The notes under the pieces are model-generated. The model made no database searches and was not told the origin of the DNA. It worked only from the letters and a program-made list of their open reading frames with translations. This document shows, one piece after another, positions 16,955-24,773 of a stretch of DNA of 36,575 nucleotides (positions are counted from its first letter, which is position 1; the number at the start of each line of letters is the position of its first letter). Made by a program: the position numbers and the translations under genes. Source of the DNA: a virus; IMG/VR virus record IMGVR_UViG_3300029309_000121, positions 1 to 36,575 of that record; one strand, given 5' to 3'.

Positions 16955-17385
16955 TAGTTTTTACTTTGAGCCTTTCTAACTTTTCTAGCTACAAATTCTA
17001 CCTCTTTCAATGGCCAACCTGCACTTCTGTTACTATCTCTTGATTGAAATGTATTATTCCAGGAGGGAGGAGTATTGGTACCAAAGCAAACTGCTTCCGC
17101 ATAAGGTAAAGGATTAATTAAGCTATATGTATTACCAATAGTTTCTTTTTGATAATTTATTTTAAATGGAGGTATTATTGCAGATTTATTAGGATTAAAA
17201 GGACCACCTTGAATAGGAGCACTTCTTTTATTTTCAGCCAATTGCCAATTCATTCGAAACCTTCCAGTATCTACAGGAGAAACTTGTTTAATACGTGAAT
17301 CTAAAGTAAAAACAGCAAACCGAATAAGAGCTTCATGTTCTTCTTCAAAAAATTTACCAATTTGTTGTATTTTTATTTTTTTCAT
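16954..17385 (-). CDS. Tail completion protein, HK97 gp10-like
   Basis: 143 residues. 'VSPVDTGRFRMNWQLAEN' and 'YSLINPLPYAEAVCFGTN' are signatures of the HK97 gp10/lambda Z-type neck proteins, with the usual 'SPVDTGR' turn. These act at the head-tail junction. Overlaps the upstream gene by four bases (ATGA). Confidence 0.85.
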   Translation of the reverse strand: MKKIKIQQIGKFFEEEHEALIRFAVFTLDSRIKQVSPVDTGRFRMNWQLAENKRSAPIQGGPFNPNKSAIIPPFKINYQKETIGNTYSLINPLPYAEAVCFGTNTPPSWNNTFQSRDSNRSAGWPLKEVEFVARKVRKAQSKN

Positions 17386-17741
17386 GCTCTTATATATAAT
17401 TCATATTTTATTTCTGAATTATCATTTTCATCTGTAAAAATACGTATAATTTGATAATCAATATTTGCTATTGAAACTCTATCAGTAATAGTTGGTATAA
17501 AATTTAAATCTTTAGCGGCAATAATACAAATTTTATCGTTTTCTTTAATTAAATCATTAGTTTCTCTCTGATTTACATTTTGTAATATTCCATGAATAGT
17601 TACGCTTGTAATAGCTTCACTAACAGTTCCAGTAGAAGCATTATATATTCCACTAGTAATTCTTTTAATAGTTATATCTCCACCAAACTTATTTAAAGTC
17701 TTTGAAGCAACTTTTCTTAAGCCTTTCGATAATCGAGACAT
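17382..17741 (-). CDS. Head closure/neck protein
   Basis: 119 residues. After a basic N-terminus (LSKGLRKVASKTLNKFGG) comes a small beta domain ('DITIKRITSGIYNASTGTV', 'VTIHGILQNVNQRE', 'DRVSIANIDYQIIRIF') of the head-closure type such as SPP1 gp16 and relatives. Gene order between the adaptor and the gp10-like protein supports this. One-base overlap with the upstream gene. Confidence 0.7.
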   Translation of the reverse strand: MSRLSKGLRKVASKTLNKFGGDITIKRITSGIYNASTGTVSEAITSVTIHGILQNVNQRETNDLIKENDKICIIAAKDLNFIPTITDRVSIANIDYQIIRIFTDENDNSEIKYELYIRA

Positions 17742-17965
17742 TATAAACGATAAGCAATAACAGAACCGCTAGCTAAAGTGAATCCAGTAATAACACCGCA
17801 AAGTTCACAACTAGCATTTAATGTAATGCTTGTACTAGCTCCGTCTATATTTTGAGCAGTTAATGAAGCGATAACAGTATCTTCATTTGCTTGTAATTTT
17901 CCAAATCTTCCTGTTACAGCACCTGTTGTATTAATGATTGTTGCTGAAGGATATTCGTAAGCCAT
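17741..17965 (-). CDS. Small beta protein in head-tail region
   Basis: 74 residues with Thr/Ala/Ile-rich beta character (ITLNASCELCGVITGFTLAS) and two nearby Cys (C53, C56 in CELC). Related short proteins occur among structural genes of marine phages. It could be a decoration or head-neck protein. No firm family. Confidence 0.6.
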   Translation of the reverse strand: MAYEYPSATIINTTGAVTGRFGKLQANEDTVIASLTAQNIDGASTSITLNASCELCGVITGFTLASGSVIAYRL

Positions 17966-17967
17966 AG

Positions 17968-18528
17968 TTAACTCCTTTTTACTCCTATTGTAGCTGGCCC
18001 ACTTATTCTAATGCCAGTTAAGTATTGTTCAATTATAGGTGGTATTCGATTTGCACCAACAGCACCATAAAATCTAGGTTTTACTTGTAGATTTCCAATT
18101 GATACTTCATTGTAATCTTCAAATCCACTTAAATCTAATCCATCTTTATTATTGTTTAAATAAACTGCTAAATGAATTTGAGCATGTTTTACTCTTTCAG
18201 GTATTTCATTATCAGCATAAAAAGCCGGTTGCAAATTACTTGGATATAAAGCATTGTAAGTACTTGTATATGTATATGGTTTTTTTACGCCTGTTCTTGG
18301 CCATTCAAGTGCTTGAGCATCATTAGTCCTTGCACCTAAAAATCTTTCTCTATCAATTCTTTGCGTAGCACTAAAAAGTGCTCGGTTTTTTTGGTCAGTT
18401 GTTGAACTACTCCAAGCAGTAACATCTTCATTTTCAACTAAACCATCTATAAAAGCTTGAGCCTGAGATAAAGTAACATAGCTATTAGCAGTTGCACTTC
18501 CAGCTGTTTCAACTATTGAGATTGCCAT
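17968..18528 (-). CDS. Head-tail adaptor (DnaT-like family label)
   Basis: 186 residues. 'IVETAGSATANSYVTLSQAQAF' followed by helices ('KNRALFSATQRIDRERFLGAR...ALEWPRTG') is the pattern of a family often annotated as 'DnaT-like ssDNA binding', which in phages lies after the capsid gene and is best explained as the adaptor bound to the portal. The C-terminus 'RIPPIIEQYLTGIRISG' also fits. Position supports adaptor rather than replication. Confidence 0.75.
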   Translation of the reverse strand: MAISIVETAGSATANSYVTLSQAQAFIDGLVENEDVTAWSSSTTDQKNRALFSATQRIDRERFLGARTNDAQALEWPRTGVKKPYTYTSTYNALYPSNLQPAFYADNEIPERVKHAQIHLAVYLNNNKDGLDLSGFEDYNEVSIGNLQVKPRFYGAVGANRIPPIIEQYLTGIRISGPATIGVKRS

Positions 18529-18640
18529 TAGTTTTTAATTTTTTTGGCTTTTTTACTTTTTTTTGTTCGAGAAGTGGAGAAGCCACTTTTAATTTAGCAG
18601 CTTCCCTTTCTCTAGCTAATCGAAATGTAGCTATACCCAT
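18509..18640 (-). CDS. Very small Lys/Arg-rich head protein
   Basis: 43 residues: MGIATFRLAREREAAKLKVA and a Lys/Pro-rich tail. Its ATG overlaps the upstream stop by one base (TAATG), and its end overlaps the adaptor start by 20 bases. Short 'MG(I/L)ATFR...RE' proteins occur between capsid and adaptor genes in other phages. Probably a small structural or assembly protein. Confidence 0.65.
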   Translation of the reverse strand: MGIATFRLAREREAAKLKVASPLLEQKKVKKPKKLKTNGNLNS

Positions 18641-19017
18641 TACTTTCTAAACGCGCTAACAGCAGTTGAACTTGTAACTCTAAAAATAAAAGTTCCAGAA
18701 GTATCTGCAGTTATATCTGGCTCGCCAACAATTGTGACACCAGAACCGGCAGTTAAAGTAAATTTATGAGTTGACGCTGCCTTATTGACAATAGTTAACT
18801 CAAAACATTGACCAACTTTATTTTGAATACCAAGAGCAGTAATAATTTCTGCCGCAGTTGGAGTTGTAATAGCCCTATTACCTGTAGGTGTTCCATCAAC
18901 AATGCCTTCAATAATTTCAGCAGTTGTTAAAGTATGCGCTCCGTTTTCAGTTTTAATAACTTTAGTTTTAGTTAATTGACCAAAAGGAGGGTTTTGAAGT
19001 TCAAAAATACTAGCCAT
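18640..19017 (-). CDS. Possible head decoration protein
   Basis: 125 residues. The C-terminal half is a beta sandwich-like stretch (CFELTIVNKAASTHKFTLTA, 'GSGVTIVG', 'TSGTFIFRVTSS'), preceded by a helical Ala/Ile/Thr-rich segment with 'RAITTPTAAEIITALG'. It follows directly after the major capsid gene, the usual site of decoration or stabilisation proteins. Function inferred from position and fold style only. Confidence 0.6.
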   Translation of the reverse strand: MASIFELQNPPFGQLTKTKVIKTENGAHTLTTAEIIEGIVDGTPTGNRAITTPTAAEIITALGIQNKVGQCFELTIVNKAASTHKFTLTAGSGVTIVGEPDITADTSGTFIFRVTSSTAVSAFRK

Positions 19018-19019
19018 GA

Positions 19020-20081
19020 TTAATCTAATGGTGAAGTAACAGTAGCACGTACGATTCCTATATTTTTGATGTCGTACACTTTTTCCCAGTTAGTTGCTGT
19101 TTCGAGCTGTGCCCTTGTTGGGTTTGTAGTTGTAACTGCCCATTTCAAACCTATTGGGTGATAAATGTAAGCATGCTTAAATGAAACTACATCTTCAAAT
19201 GCAAGAACATCTTCATCAACTTTAGTTACTAAAGCTGCTTGCTGACCAGTTGCTACGCTTCCTTGAGAGAAAAAATACACAGCATATTCTGTAGAAGAAC
19301 CTGAACCAGCAGTTGGAATATCATCTGAAACAACAATATTCATTCCCATGTATTGAGGAACTGAAACATCACCGTAAGCACCAGCAGAAGAACCACCAAA
19401 AGCATTAATTGTACTTGCACCTGTTGCTGCAGTACTTAAACGTGCTTCAGTGTTTGTTACATAGTCTAATGCTCTTCTTTCTTTAAGTGCATAAAACACT
19501 TTTGAATGCATTGCAATAGTTGTTAACTTGTCTCCTTGATCTCCAAGTAAAGACTGAGCTTTAGCAACAGTACCAGCACCTAATGCTGTTGGTGTGTCAC
19601 CAGATTCAGAATCAATTGAAAGTTCGAATAAAGCAGAAGCGCTAGTATTTGAAGTTAAAGAACCGAAAGCACCCTGTAAACAACTATACAAATCTTTTTG
19701 TTTTTCGTTGTTTATATAAGCGCCTAACTTTTGTCTGATTGCTGCTATTGGATCAGGTGAATTTGAACCAATTTTTTGACCTGCAAGCTGTCTTGCAGAA
19801 AAAGCATCACCAGCAGTTAGAACAACACCAATTTGGCTGCTTTGTTCAATTTTATTAGGAGTAAGTGAAGAACTATCATTTAAACGAGTATAGTTACCAC
19901 TTAAATTTGCCTTGTAAAAAGGTATGTTGACGAAATTTCCGCCAGCAGTTGAGCTTAAGTTTAGCTCAGGTAGAGGTGCAAGAACGCCACTTTGAAGAAA
20001 ACTATCTCTTAAAGTTGTCTCTTCAATGATGGAATCCGCAAATACCTCTGGAATAATAATGTCCGCAAGAGTAGTTGCCAT
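19020..20081 (-). CDS. Major capsid protein
   Basis: 353 residues. It follows the scaffold gene and has HK97-fold coat character: an N-terminal arm, 'FVNIPFYKANLSGNYTRLND', a helix with 'LGAYINNEKQKDLYSCLQG' (spine-like), 'AQSLLGDQGDKLTTIAMHSK' and 'VFYALKERRALDYV', and 'YMGMNIVVSDDIP' before a beta-rich end. Size is usual for a coat protein without a delta domain. Leader region 20082-20205 carries three 9-bp repeats that may control its expression. Confidence 0.88.
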   Translation of the reverse strand: MATTLADIIIPEVFADSIIEETTLRDSFLQSGVLAPLPELNLSSTAGGNFVNIPFYKANLSGNYTRLNDSSSLTPNKIEQSSQIGVVLTAGDAFSARQLAGQKIGSNSPDPIAAIRQKLGAYINNEKQKDLYSCLQGAFGSLTSNTSASALFELSIDSESGDTPTALGAGTVAKAQSLLGDQGDKLTTIAMHSKVFYALKERRALDYVTNTEARLSTAATGASTINAFGGSSAGAYGDVSVPQYMGMNIVVSDDIPTAGSGSSTEYAVYFFSQGSVATGQQAALVTKVDEDVLAFEDVVSFKHAYIYHPIGLKWAVTTTNPTRAQLETATNWEKVYDIKNIGIVRATVTSPLD

Positions 20082-20111
20082 TTCAAAGAAATGTTTAAGT
20101 TTACAAAAATG

Positions 20112-20169
20112 AGCACAGCCCTCTAAATCTCAGCACAGCCTTAATTTAGCTTTTCAAATCAGCACAGCC
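20112..20169 (-). repeat. Three GGCTGTGCT repeats upstream of capsid gene
   Basis: Exact copies of GGCTGTGCT (minus strand) at 20112-20120, 20132-20140 and 20161-20169, starting 20 and 29 bp apart, i.e. about two and three helical turns. They lie in the 124-bp gap between scaffold and capsid genes, in AT-rich surroundings. They could bind a protein on one DNA face or act in the mRNA leader. Confidence 0.8.
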
Positions 20170-20205
20170 GAATTTGTTATTAATAAAACTATAACTCAAT
20201 ATTTC

Positions 20206-20913
20206 TTATTTGTAATCTTTAGCAATTTTTTTAGCAGCTAGCCAAGCATCACGACCATATTTTGCGTGAATTTCATGTGCAGCAGTATCTTCACCTTGAG
20301 CCATTCTTTTTAATAAATTTGTATCGATACCAGCAATTGATCCAGGTATTTCACTTTTTCCAATAGGTGCACCTGATCCAACAGGCGGTTGATTTTTTAA
20401 AGCCCATGTTTGAACTTTTTCTTTTACAGCTTCTTGTATTGGCTTTGAAGTAAAACCATCATCTGACATGTAAACAACTGCACCATCTTTTTGAACTTGA
20501 ATTTTTTCTTTATCAAGTTTGCTCATTGCATAATCAGGATCGTGAACAAGTTCTGATAATGCACTTACAGCTGGTGTAACTAATTTTAATTCTTTTAATT
20601 CATTTCTTAAAGAATTTATTTCGTTATCTTTTTTTTCAATAGCTTCTTTAAATTGTTCTTCTCTTTTATTCAATGCTTCTGAATATTGACCTTTTTCTTC
20701 TAATCTTTCTTGTTCAACTTTTTGTTTAAATTCAATCAGAGCTTGAACATCAGTTCCTTCTGGTAAAGTTGCAACTGATTTAGCATTAGAAGTAATTTTT
20801 TGTTTTTCTTCAACAACTTCTCGATTTTTTTGTTTTAATAATTCAATTTCTTTTTTCAATCGATCAATTTCAGCTGAATTATCAACAGCTGCTGCGGGAT
20901 TTTCTTCTGCCAT
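20206..20913 (-). CDS. Capsid scaffold protein
   Basis: 235 residues: an Ala/Glu-rich start (MAEENPAAAVDNSAEIDRLK), a long coiled coil at about 12-110, and a C-terminus with 'IAKDYK' basic end. A coiled-coil, highly charged protein immediately before the coat gene is typical of phage scaffolds. No protease gene or motif is visible nearby. Confidence 0.85.
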   Translation of the reverse strand: MAEENPAAAVDNSAEIDRLKKEIELLKQKNREVVEEKQKITSNAKSVATLPEGTDVQALIEFKQKVEQERLEEKGQYSEALNKREEQFKEAIEKKDNEINSLRNELKELKLVTPAVSALSELVHDPDYAMSKLDKEKIQVQKDGAVVYMSDDGFTSKPIQEAVKEKVQTWALKNQPPVGSGAPIGKSEIPGSIAGIDTNLLKRMAQGEDTAAHEIHAKYGRDAWLAAKKIAKDYK

Positions 20914-20957
20914 GTAAAAATATTAAAGTAATCCTAATATACCTTGTTTTTTAAAAA

Positions 20958-21233
20958 TTAGCATTTCCAACGCTTTAAAGCTTTATTTATTCTGCTGTTG
21001 GGATCATTTGCTTTTTTGCTACCGGTTAATTTTTTCTTCATTCCCTTCATACGACTACAAAATGATTTCCTTCGTTTAGCTGCTTTACTTCCAGGCTTAA
21101 CTTTACCTGTAACTGGTGCTTTAAGATTTCCTCCTGTCGCTTTATTATATTTAGCTCTTCCTTTAGCAGTAAGACCACCTTTTTTTGATTTATCTTCTTT
21201 TTTAAATTTAACTACTTTTCTTTTTGTTGTCAT
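20958..21233 (-). CDS. Small basic protein, DUF6321-like
   Basis: 91 residues, very Lys/Arg-rich. The segment 'KGGLTAKGRAKYNKATGGNL' followed by 'KRRKSFCSRMKGMKKKL' and 'DPNSRINKALKRWKC' matches a family found in many marine phages (DUF6321). Two of its Cys (in FCSRM and at the C-terminal RWKC) are part of the conserved pattern. Its role is not established; presence in the head gene cluster suggests a virion component that contacts DNA. Confidence 0.85.
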   Translation of the reverse strand: MTTKRKVVKFKKEDKSKKGGLTAKGRAKYNKATGGNLKAPVTGKVKPGSKAAKRRKSFCSRMKGMKKKLTGSKKANDPNSRINKALKRWKC

Positions 21234-21394
21234 TTTCCTTTTTTCCTCATAGCTATTGAATGTGCTTGCATAAATGTTTTACCCTTTAACATTTCCTCTT
21301 CCATCACTTTTATGTGTTTTTTAGTATGAGTGCCTTTCTTTTTATGATTTGCTAAAGCAGTTTTTTGTCTTGTGGTTAATGCTTTTTTTTTCAT
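21230..21394 (-). CDS. Small basic protein of head cluster
   Basis: 54 residues, Lys/His-rich (MKKKALTTRQKTALANHKKK, then 'GTHTKKHIKVMEEEMLKGKTF'). Similar small proteins with 'SHTAKHM...M..G.SF..AH..AM' patterns occur beside capsid genes of other phages. Overlaps by four bases (ATGA) both the upstream and the downstream gene, so it is translationally coupled. Confidence 0.75.
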   Translation of the reverse strand: MKKKALTTRQKTALANHKKKGTHTKKHIKVMEEEMLKGKTFMQAHSIAMRKKGK

Positions 21395-21675
21395 TTCTTT
21401 TTAGTAGTTGTTTTGCGTTTACGTCTCATTTGAAACGTAATCTTTTTTTTACTAGTTTTTGCTTTAGTAAATCTTTTTTTTTCAGATGGTGATAATTCTG
21501 AAAGTAATTTAGGAGTTTTACTTGAAACACGTCTTGTTGGTCTGCAAGCAGGATAACCTTTTCGTTTTTTTTCAGATTTTTTTCTACCGCAAGGTTTACC
21601 TGTTTTTACATCAACCCATTTTTCTTTAAACCAATCGGTTAAACCACCTGGAGCTCTACTTTTTTTTCTTGCCAC
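21391..21675 (-). CDS. Small basic protein, DUF5872-like
   Basis: 94 residues if begun at the GTG of 'MARKKSRAPGGLTDWFKEKW'. I prefer this GTG to the GTG nine bases upstream because family members start MARK and the neighbouring gene also uses GTG-GCA. Conserved 'GGLTDWFKEKWVDVKTGKPCGR' (Trp, Cys) and 'YPACRPTRRVSSKTP' resemble DUF5872-type proteins. Lys/Arg tail of about 30 residues. Function not established. Confidence 0.8.
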   Translation of the reverse strand: MARKKSRAPGGLTDWFKEKWVDVKTGKPCGRKKSEKKRKGYPACRPTRRVSSKTPKLLSELSPSEKKRFTKAKTSKKKITFQMRRKRKTTTKKK

Positions 21676-21862
21676 GTTTAGCACCTTTTTTAGTTTTTGC
21701 TTTTGGCTTGTTGACAGTAGTATAACCTCCTCCGGCTCTTTGGTATGCTTGCACTAATTGAGCACTAGCATAAGCACTAGGCCAACGCTTAACACGTGCT
21801 TTAACTCTAGCTTTTACACGTGCATAAAGTTCCGGATCTGTTGGTTTGTTTACCTTTGCCAC
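21656..21862 (-). CDS. Small basic protein (KRWPSAYASA type)
   Basis: 68 residues starting with GTG. The core 'VKARVKARVKRWPSAYASA' and 'YQRAGGGY' is a recurring pattern in small head-cluster proteins of marine phages and algal viruses, and the C-terminus is a Lys run. The GTG overlaps the upstream TAG by one base. Likely DNA- or RNA-binding by charge; unproven. Confidence 0.75.
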   Translation of the reverse strand: MAKVNKPTDPELYARVKARVKARVKRWPSAYASAQLVQAYQRAGGGYTTVNKPKAKTKKGAKRGKKKK

Positions 21863-21945
21863 TATTTTTTAACAGCTTTTTTTTTTGCTTTTTTCTTTTT
21901 TAATGGTTTAGAAAGCATTGATCCATAACCTTTTCCTTTAGGCAT
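21862..21945 (-). CDS. 27-residue basic peptide
   Basis: MPKGKGYGSMLSKPLKKKKA and a Lys run. The start 'PKGKGYG' recurs in tiny ORFs of marine phages. It fits exactly between its neighbours: its TAG overlaps the next GTG by one base. Small size keeps confidence moderate. Confidence 0.5.
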   Translation of the reverse strand: MPKGKGYGSMLSKPLKKKKAKKKAVKK

Positions 21946-21977
21946 AGTTTTAAAAGCAACTAATTATAGTTTACTAT

Positions 21978-22127
21978 TTATTTCTTTTTTCGTCTTGTTT
22001 TTTTCTTTTTTTTACCCGCTGTTGATAAAGCAATAGCAACTGCCTGATTATGTGGCTTGCCTTCTTTTTTTAACATCTGAATATTTTTTGAGATTATATT
22101 TTTTGATCTTCCTTTTTTAATCGGCAT
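21978..22127 (-). CDS. Small basic protein ([12 protein letters not shown] type)
   Basis: 49 residues: '[20 protein letters not shown]', then '[18 protein letters not shown]' and a Lys/Arg tail. The '[18 protein letters not shown]' motif is widespread in small phage and bacterial proteins (DUF6496-like). Overlaps the end of the minor head gene by 11 bases. First of the six-gene basic cluster in transcription order. Confidence 0.75.
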   Translation of the reverse strand: MPIKKGRSKNIISKNIQMLKKEGKPHNQAVAIALSTAGKKKKKTRRKKK

Positions 22128-23361
22128 TAGCTTGTCTTAACTCTTCTAATGTTAACGTTGATCCGTCAGAGCGCACGAATTTACGAAAAACATCAGTTGG
22201 ATTATTTGTTTTTAACTCTGACCTGTATATTTTTGATTTTTCAATGCCAAATACTTTATTTTGTGTGGCAACATCTTGTTTACTTAACCACACTGCATAA
22301 TTTTCAGAAGCAGGAACTAATTTTCCTCGATTAGATAATCCTGTTTTTGAAGGTCTTTGTAATCCTTCTTCCAGATCATCATCTTCTAATCCGAATTGTT
22401 TTAAAAAAGAATCTTTAATTATTGGAACGATAGTTGATCTACAATTAAAATGTTGAGGTGGTTGAGGACCTTTACCCATTTCAAATACTTGACCATCAAG
22501 TCTTCCACAAATAGCAGAAGTTCTACTATCTAAAGTTGCTACATATTTATAGCGATCAATCATATCTGAATTTGCTTGAAAAACACTATTTATAGCTGAA
22601 TTACTTACTTGATTAATACTTGTTCTAACTATAGTATCAATTTGATTATTAGCTAAAGTTGTTCCTATTCCACCTCGAGCTTTTATTTGAGCAAGAGTTC
22701 CAGTAGCTTCAAAATTTAATTGACCGCGTAATTCTTTAGCTATTTGAGCAGTAGTATTATTTGATAATAAACCTGTTCGAATTGTATTCTGTAAAAGTTC
22801 TGTTTGAGATGCAGCTATTCTTCGAAAAGCAGTTCTTACATTTACGCCGTTAGGTAAATTTATTACTGCACCTTCACGAGCAGTTAAACTAAATTTTGGA
22901 ATAGTACCTGTTCGAACTGCAAACTCTTCGGGTAATGTAAATACATTTATTTGTCGAGGATCAGTATTAACAACACTTTGCGCAAATTGTGGACTTATTT
23001 CAACTGTTCGAACTGCATTTTTAGTTGCCTGGCTTGGTAATACTTTTTTTAATTGTTCTTGTATAAATTCAGATTGTAATTCAACTAAACCCTGTAATTC
23101 TTGAGTTATTACTAAAGAACTACTTTCAGCCCAAGTATTCAAACTTTCTTGTAATTGTAATAATAAAGTTCGTTGTCTATTAACAGCTGCGGGTGTTAAT
23201 GTAAGTTCACCAGCTTCAAATTGTTTTAATCTATCGGTTATTCCAACAATTATATTATTATATTCCTGGACTATCTTAAGAGCTACACTGTTTTCATATC
23301 TATTTAAATTTATTGCATTTCTATATAATGCTTCAGGTATTTGTTGTTGCTCTATTGCCAT
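22117..23361 (-). CDS. Minor head protein (SPP1 gp7 / Mu F type)
   Basis: 414 residues. The diagnostic C-terminal module is present at about 280-330: '[19 protein letters not shown]' and '[14 protein letters not shown]', with the Cys and HxNCR residues of the Mu F-like family. The N-terminal half is helical. In SPP1 gp7 binds the portal and affects DNA ejection. It follows the portal gene with a TAATG overlap. Confidence 0.9.
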   Translation of the reverse strand: MAIEQQQIPEALYRNAINLNRYENSVALKIVQEYNNIIVGITDRLKQFEAGELTLTPAAVNRQRTLLLQLQESLNTWAESSSLVITQELQGLVELQSEFIQEQLKKVLPSQATKNAVRTVEISPQFAQSVVNTDPRQINVFTLPEEFAVRTGTIPKFSLTAREGAVINLPNGVNVRTAFRRIAASQTELLQNTIRTGLLSNNTTAQIAKELRGQLNFEATGTLAQIKARGGIGTTLANNQIDTIVRTSINQVSNSAINSVFQANSDMIDRYKYVATLDSRTSAICGRLDGQVFEMGKGPQPPQHFNCRSTIVPIIKDSFLKQFGLEDDDLEEGLQRPSKTGLSNRGKLVPASENYAVWLSKQDVATQNKVFGIEKSKIYRSELKTNNPTDVFRKFVRSDGSTLTLEELRQANAD

Positions 23362-24746
23362 TATTCATTTGTTGTTTCTTGCTGATCCATTTCAATTAAT
23401 CCTCCTTGCATAGTTTTATTAAGCATATCTTCAATATCTATATCTTCACTTAAAACTTCTCCCTCAATTAATTTTTTAAGAAGTTCTTCCTGATCTATAA
23501 TGCCTTGCGCGTAAATTTTTAATAAAGCATCTATTTGCTGTGGTTCTAAACTTGTATCAACAAAATCTCTATTAACAAAACTAGTTCCAGCAACACTTTG
23601 TTTTTCAAAAGCAGCATGAAATTTTAAACAATTATCAATTAAATCCTGAATTTGTTGACTCAAAACCATCATTGTAGAATCACCCTGCGACCTATCAATT
23701 CTTTTACTTGTAGCTGTTTCCGCGCTCATTTTTTGCCCGAGTATAGCAGCTAAACCTAATTCATTAATTTGATATTCTAATTTATCAATTCTTTCTCTTT
23801 GTGCATTAAAACTATTTCCATTTGGTTCAATATAACTTGCACTACTTCCTTCTGGTAAAGATAATGCTTCACTTGGTCCTGCACTTACTTCTTCAGCAGC
23901 AGCGGGAAATCCAAAAAAAGCAAGCATTGGAACTGCGCTAATATGTAATTGATTATCATAATCACTTTGAATTTGATAGCTTTTGATGTTTAATTCAGCA
24001 ATATCTTCTAAAGGCGGTCTACTTTCATAAATACCAACCTTATTACTATAAGCCACACTAAAAGGAATAAAATCTAAACTTGTTGTTCCTTCGTTAACTT
24101 TTTTAAAATCACCATCATTATTCCTTTGAAATAGTTGAAATGTTCCAGGTTCTAATACTCTAATTTGTTCTACAGTTTCTTCACCATATAAACCTTTTGG
24201 TTTAACTATTCTTTCAGTTAATCTTAATTGTTTTAATTTTCTTAAACCATTTTCAATTTCAGTTCGCCAACCAATAATGTCTCGAGGAGTATAAGGAATC
24301 CAATAAGGTCGCCCGCCTTCTGCAGGAGCATCAACTAAAACACCAACATGACCATAACGAATACATAAACGAGAAATATTATATATAAAATTTGTTAAAT
24401 TATTGCCCTCAAGGTCTGTATCAAATAATTGCTCTTCAATTTTTTCTGGAACATCTGTTAATCGAACTGGTTTACGAGTAAGCATACCAGCTAACATTCT
24501 TTCCATTCTTACGTAATAAGGCGGACAAACTGAACGAGACAGGCGAACATCATAACTTTCATCTTCTTCGCGTGGCTCTTGTTTTAAATAAATTCTTGCT
24601 TTACCACGAATTTTACTAGTTCCTTCAATTAAATCTTCTATTAATCCCCAATGACTTTGCATATTTCTCCACGCCTGATTTTGCTGCTGTACTTCTGTTA
24701 CTGGTATTTCAAAGCTATCAATTCTATTTGTGAAAGAACTATACAT
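23361..24746 (-). CDS. Portal protein (DUF4055 type)
   Basis: 461 residues. The N-terminus 'RNMQSHWGLIEDLIEGTSKIR' then 'ARIYLKQEPREEDESYDVRL' and the following 'YYVRMERMLAGMLTRKP' are typical of DUF4055 portals. 'PYTPRDIIGWRTEI' and 'IQSDYDNQLHISAVPML' (wing/stem region) also fit. It forms the dodecameric DNA channel at one capsid vertex. It lies between TerL and the minor head gene. Confidence 0.9.
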   Translation of the reverse strand: MYSSFTNRIDSFEIPVTEVQQQNQAWRNMQSHWGLIEDLIEGTSKIRGKARIYLKQEPREEDESYDVRLSRSVCPPYYVRMERMLAGMLTRKPVRLTDVPEKIEEQLFDTDLEGNNLTNFIYNISRLCIRYGHVGVLVDAPAEGGRPYWIPYTPRDIIGWRTEIENGLRKLKQLRLTERIVKPKGLYGEETVEQIRVLEPGTFQLFQRNNDGDFKKVNEGTTSLDFIPFSVAYSNKVGIYESRPPLEDIAELNIKSYQIQSDYDNQLHISAVPMLAFFGFPAAAEEVSAGPSEALSLPEGSSASYIEPNGNSFNAQRERIDKLEYQINELGLAAILGQKMSAETATSKRIDRSQGDSTMMVLSQQIQDLIDNCLKFHAAFEKQSVAGTSFVNRDFVDTSLEPQQIDALLKIYAQGIIDQEELLKKLIEGEVLSEDIDIEDMLNKTMQGGLIEMDQQETTNE

Positions 24747-24773
24747 TGTTTTTAAATTAATAATATCAGGTCT

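Noticed and set aside
20958-22127. Lys-rich small ORFs as low-complexity artefacts of poly-A DNA
   Set aside because: Rejected as an explanation because the ORFs contain family patterns outside the Lys runs ([46 protein letters not shown]) and are joined by regular stop-start overlaps.
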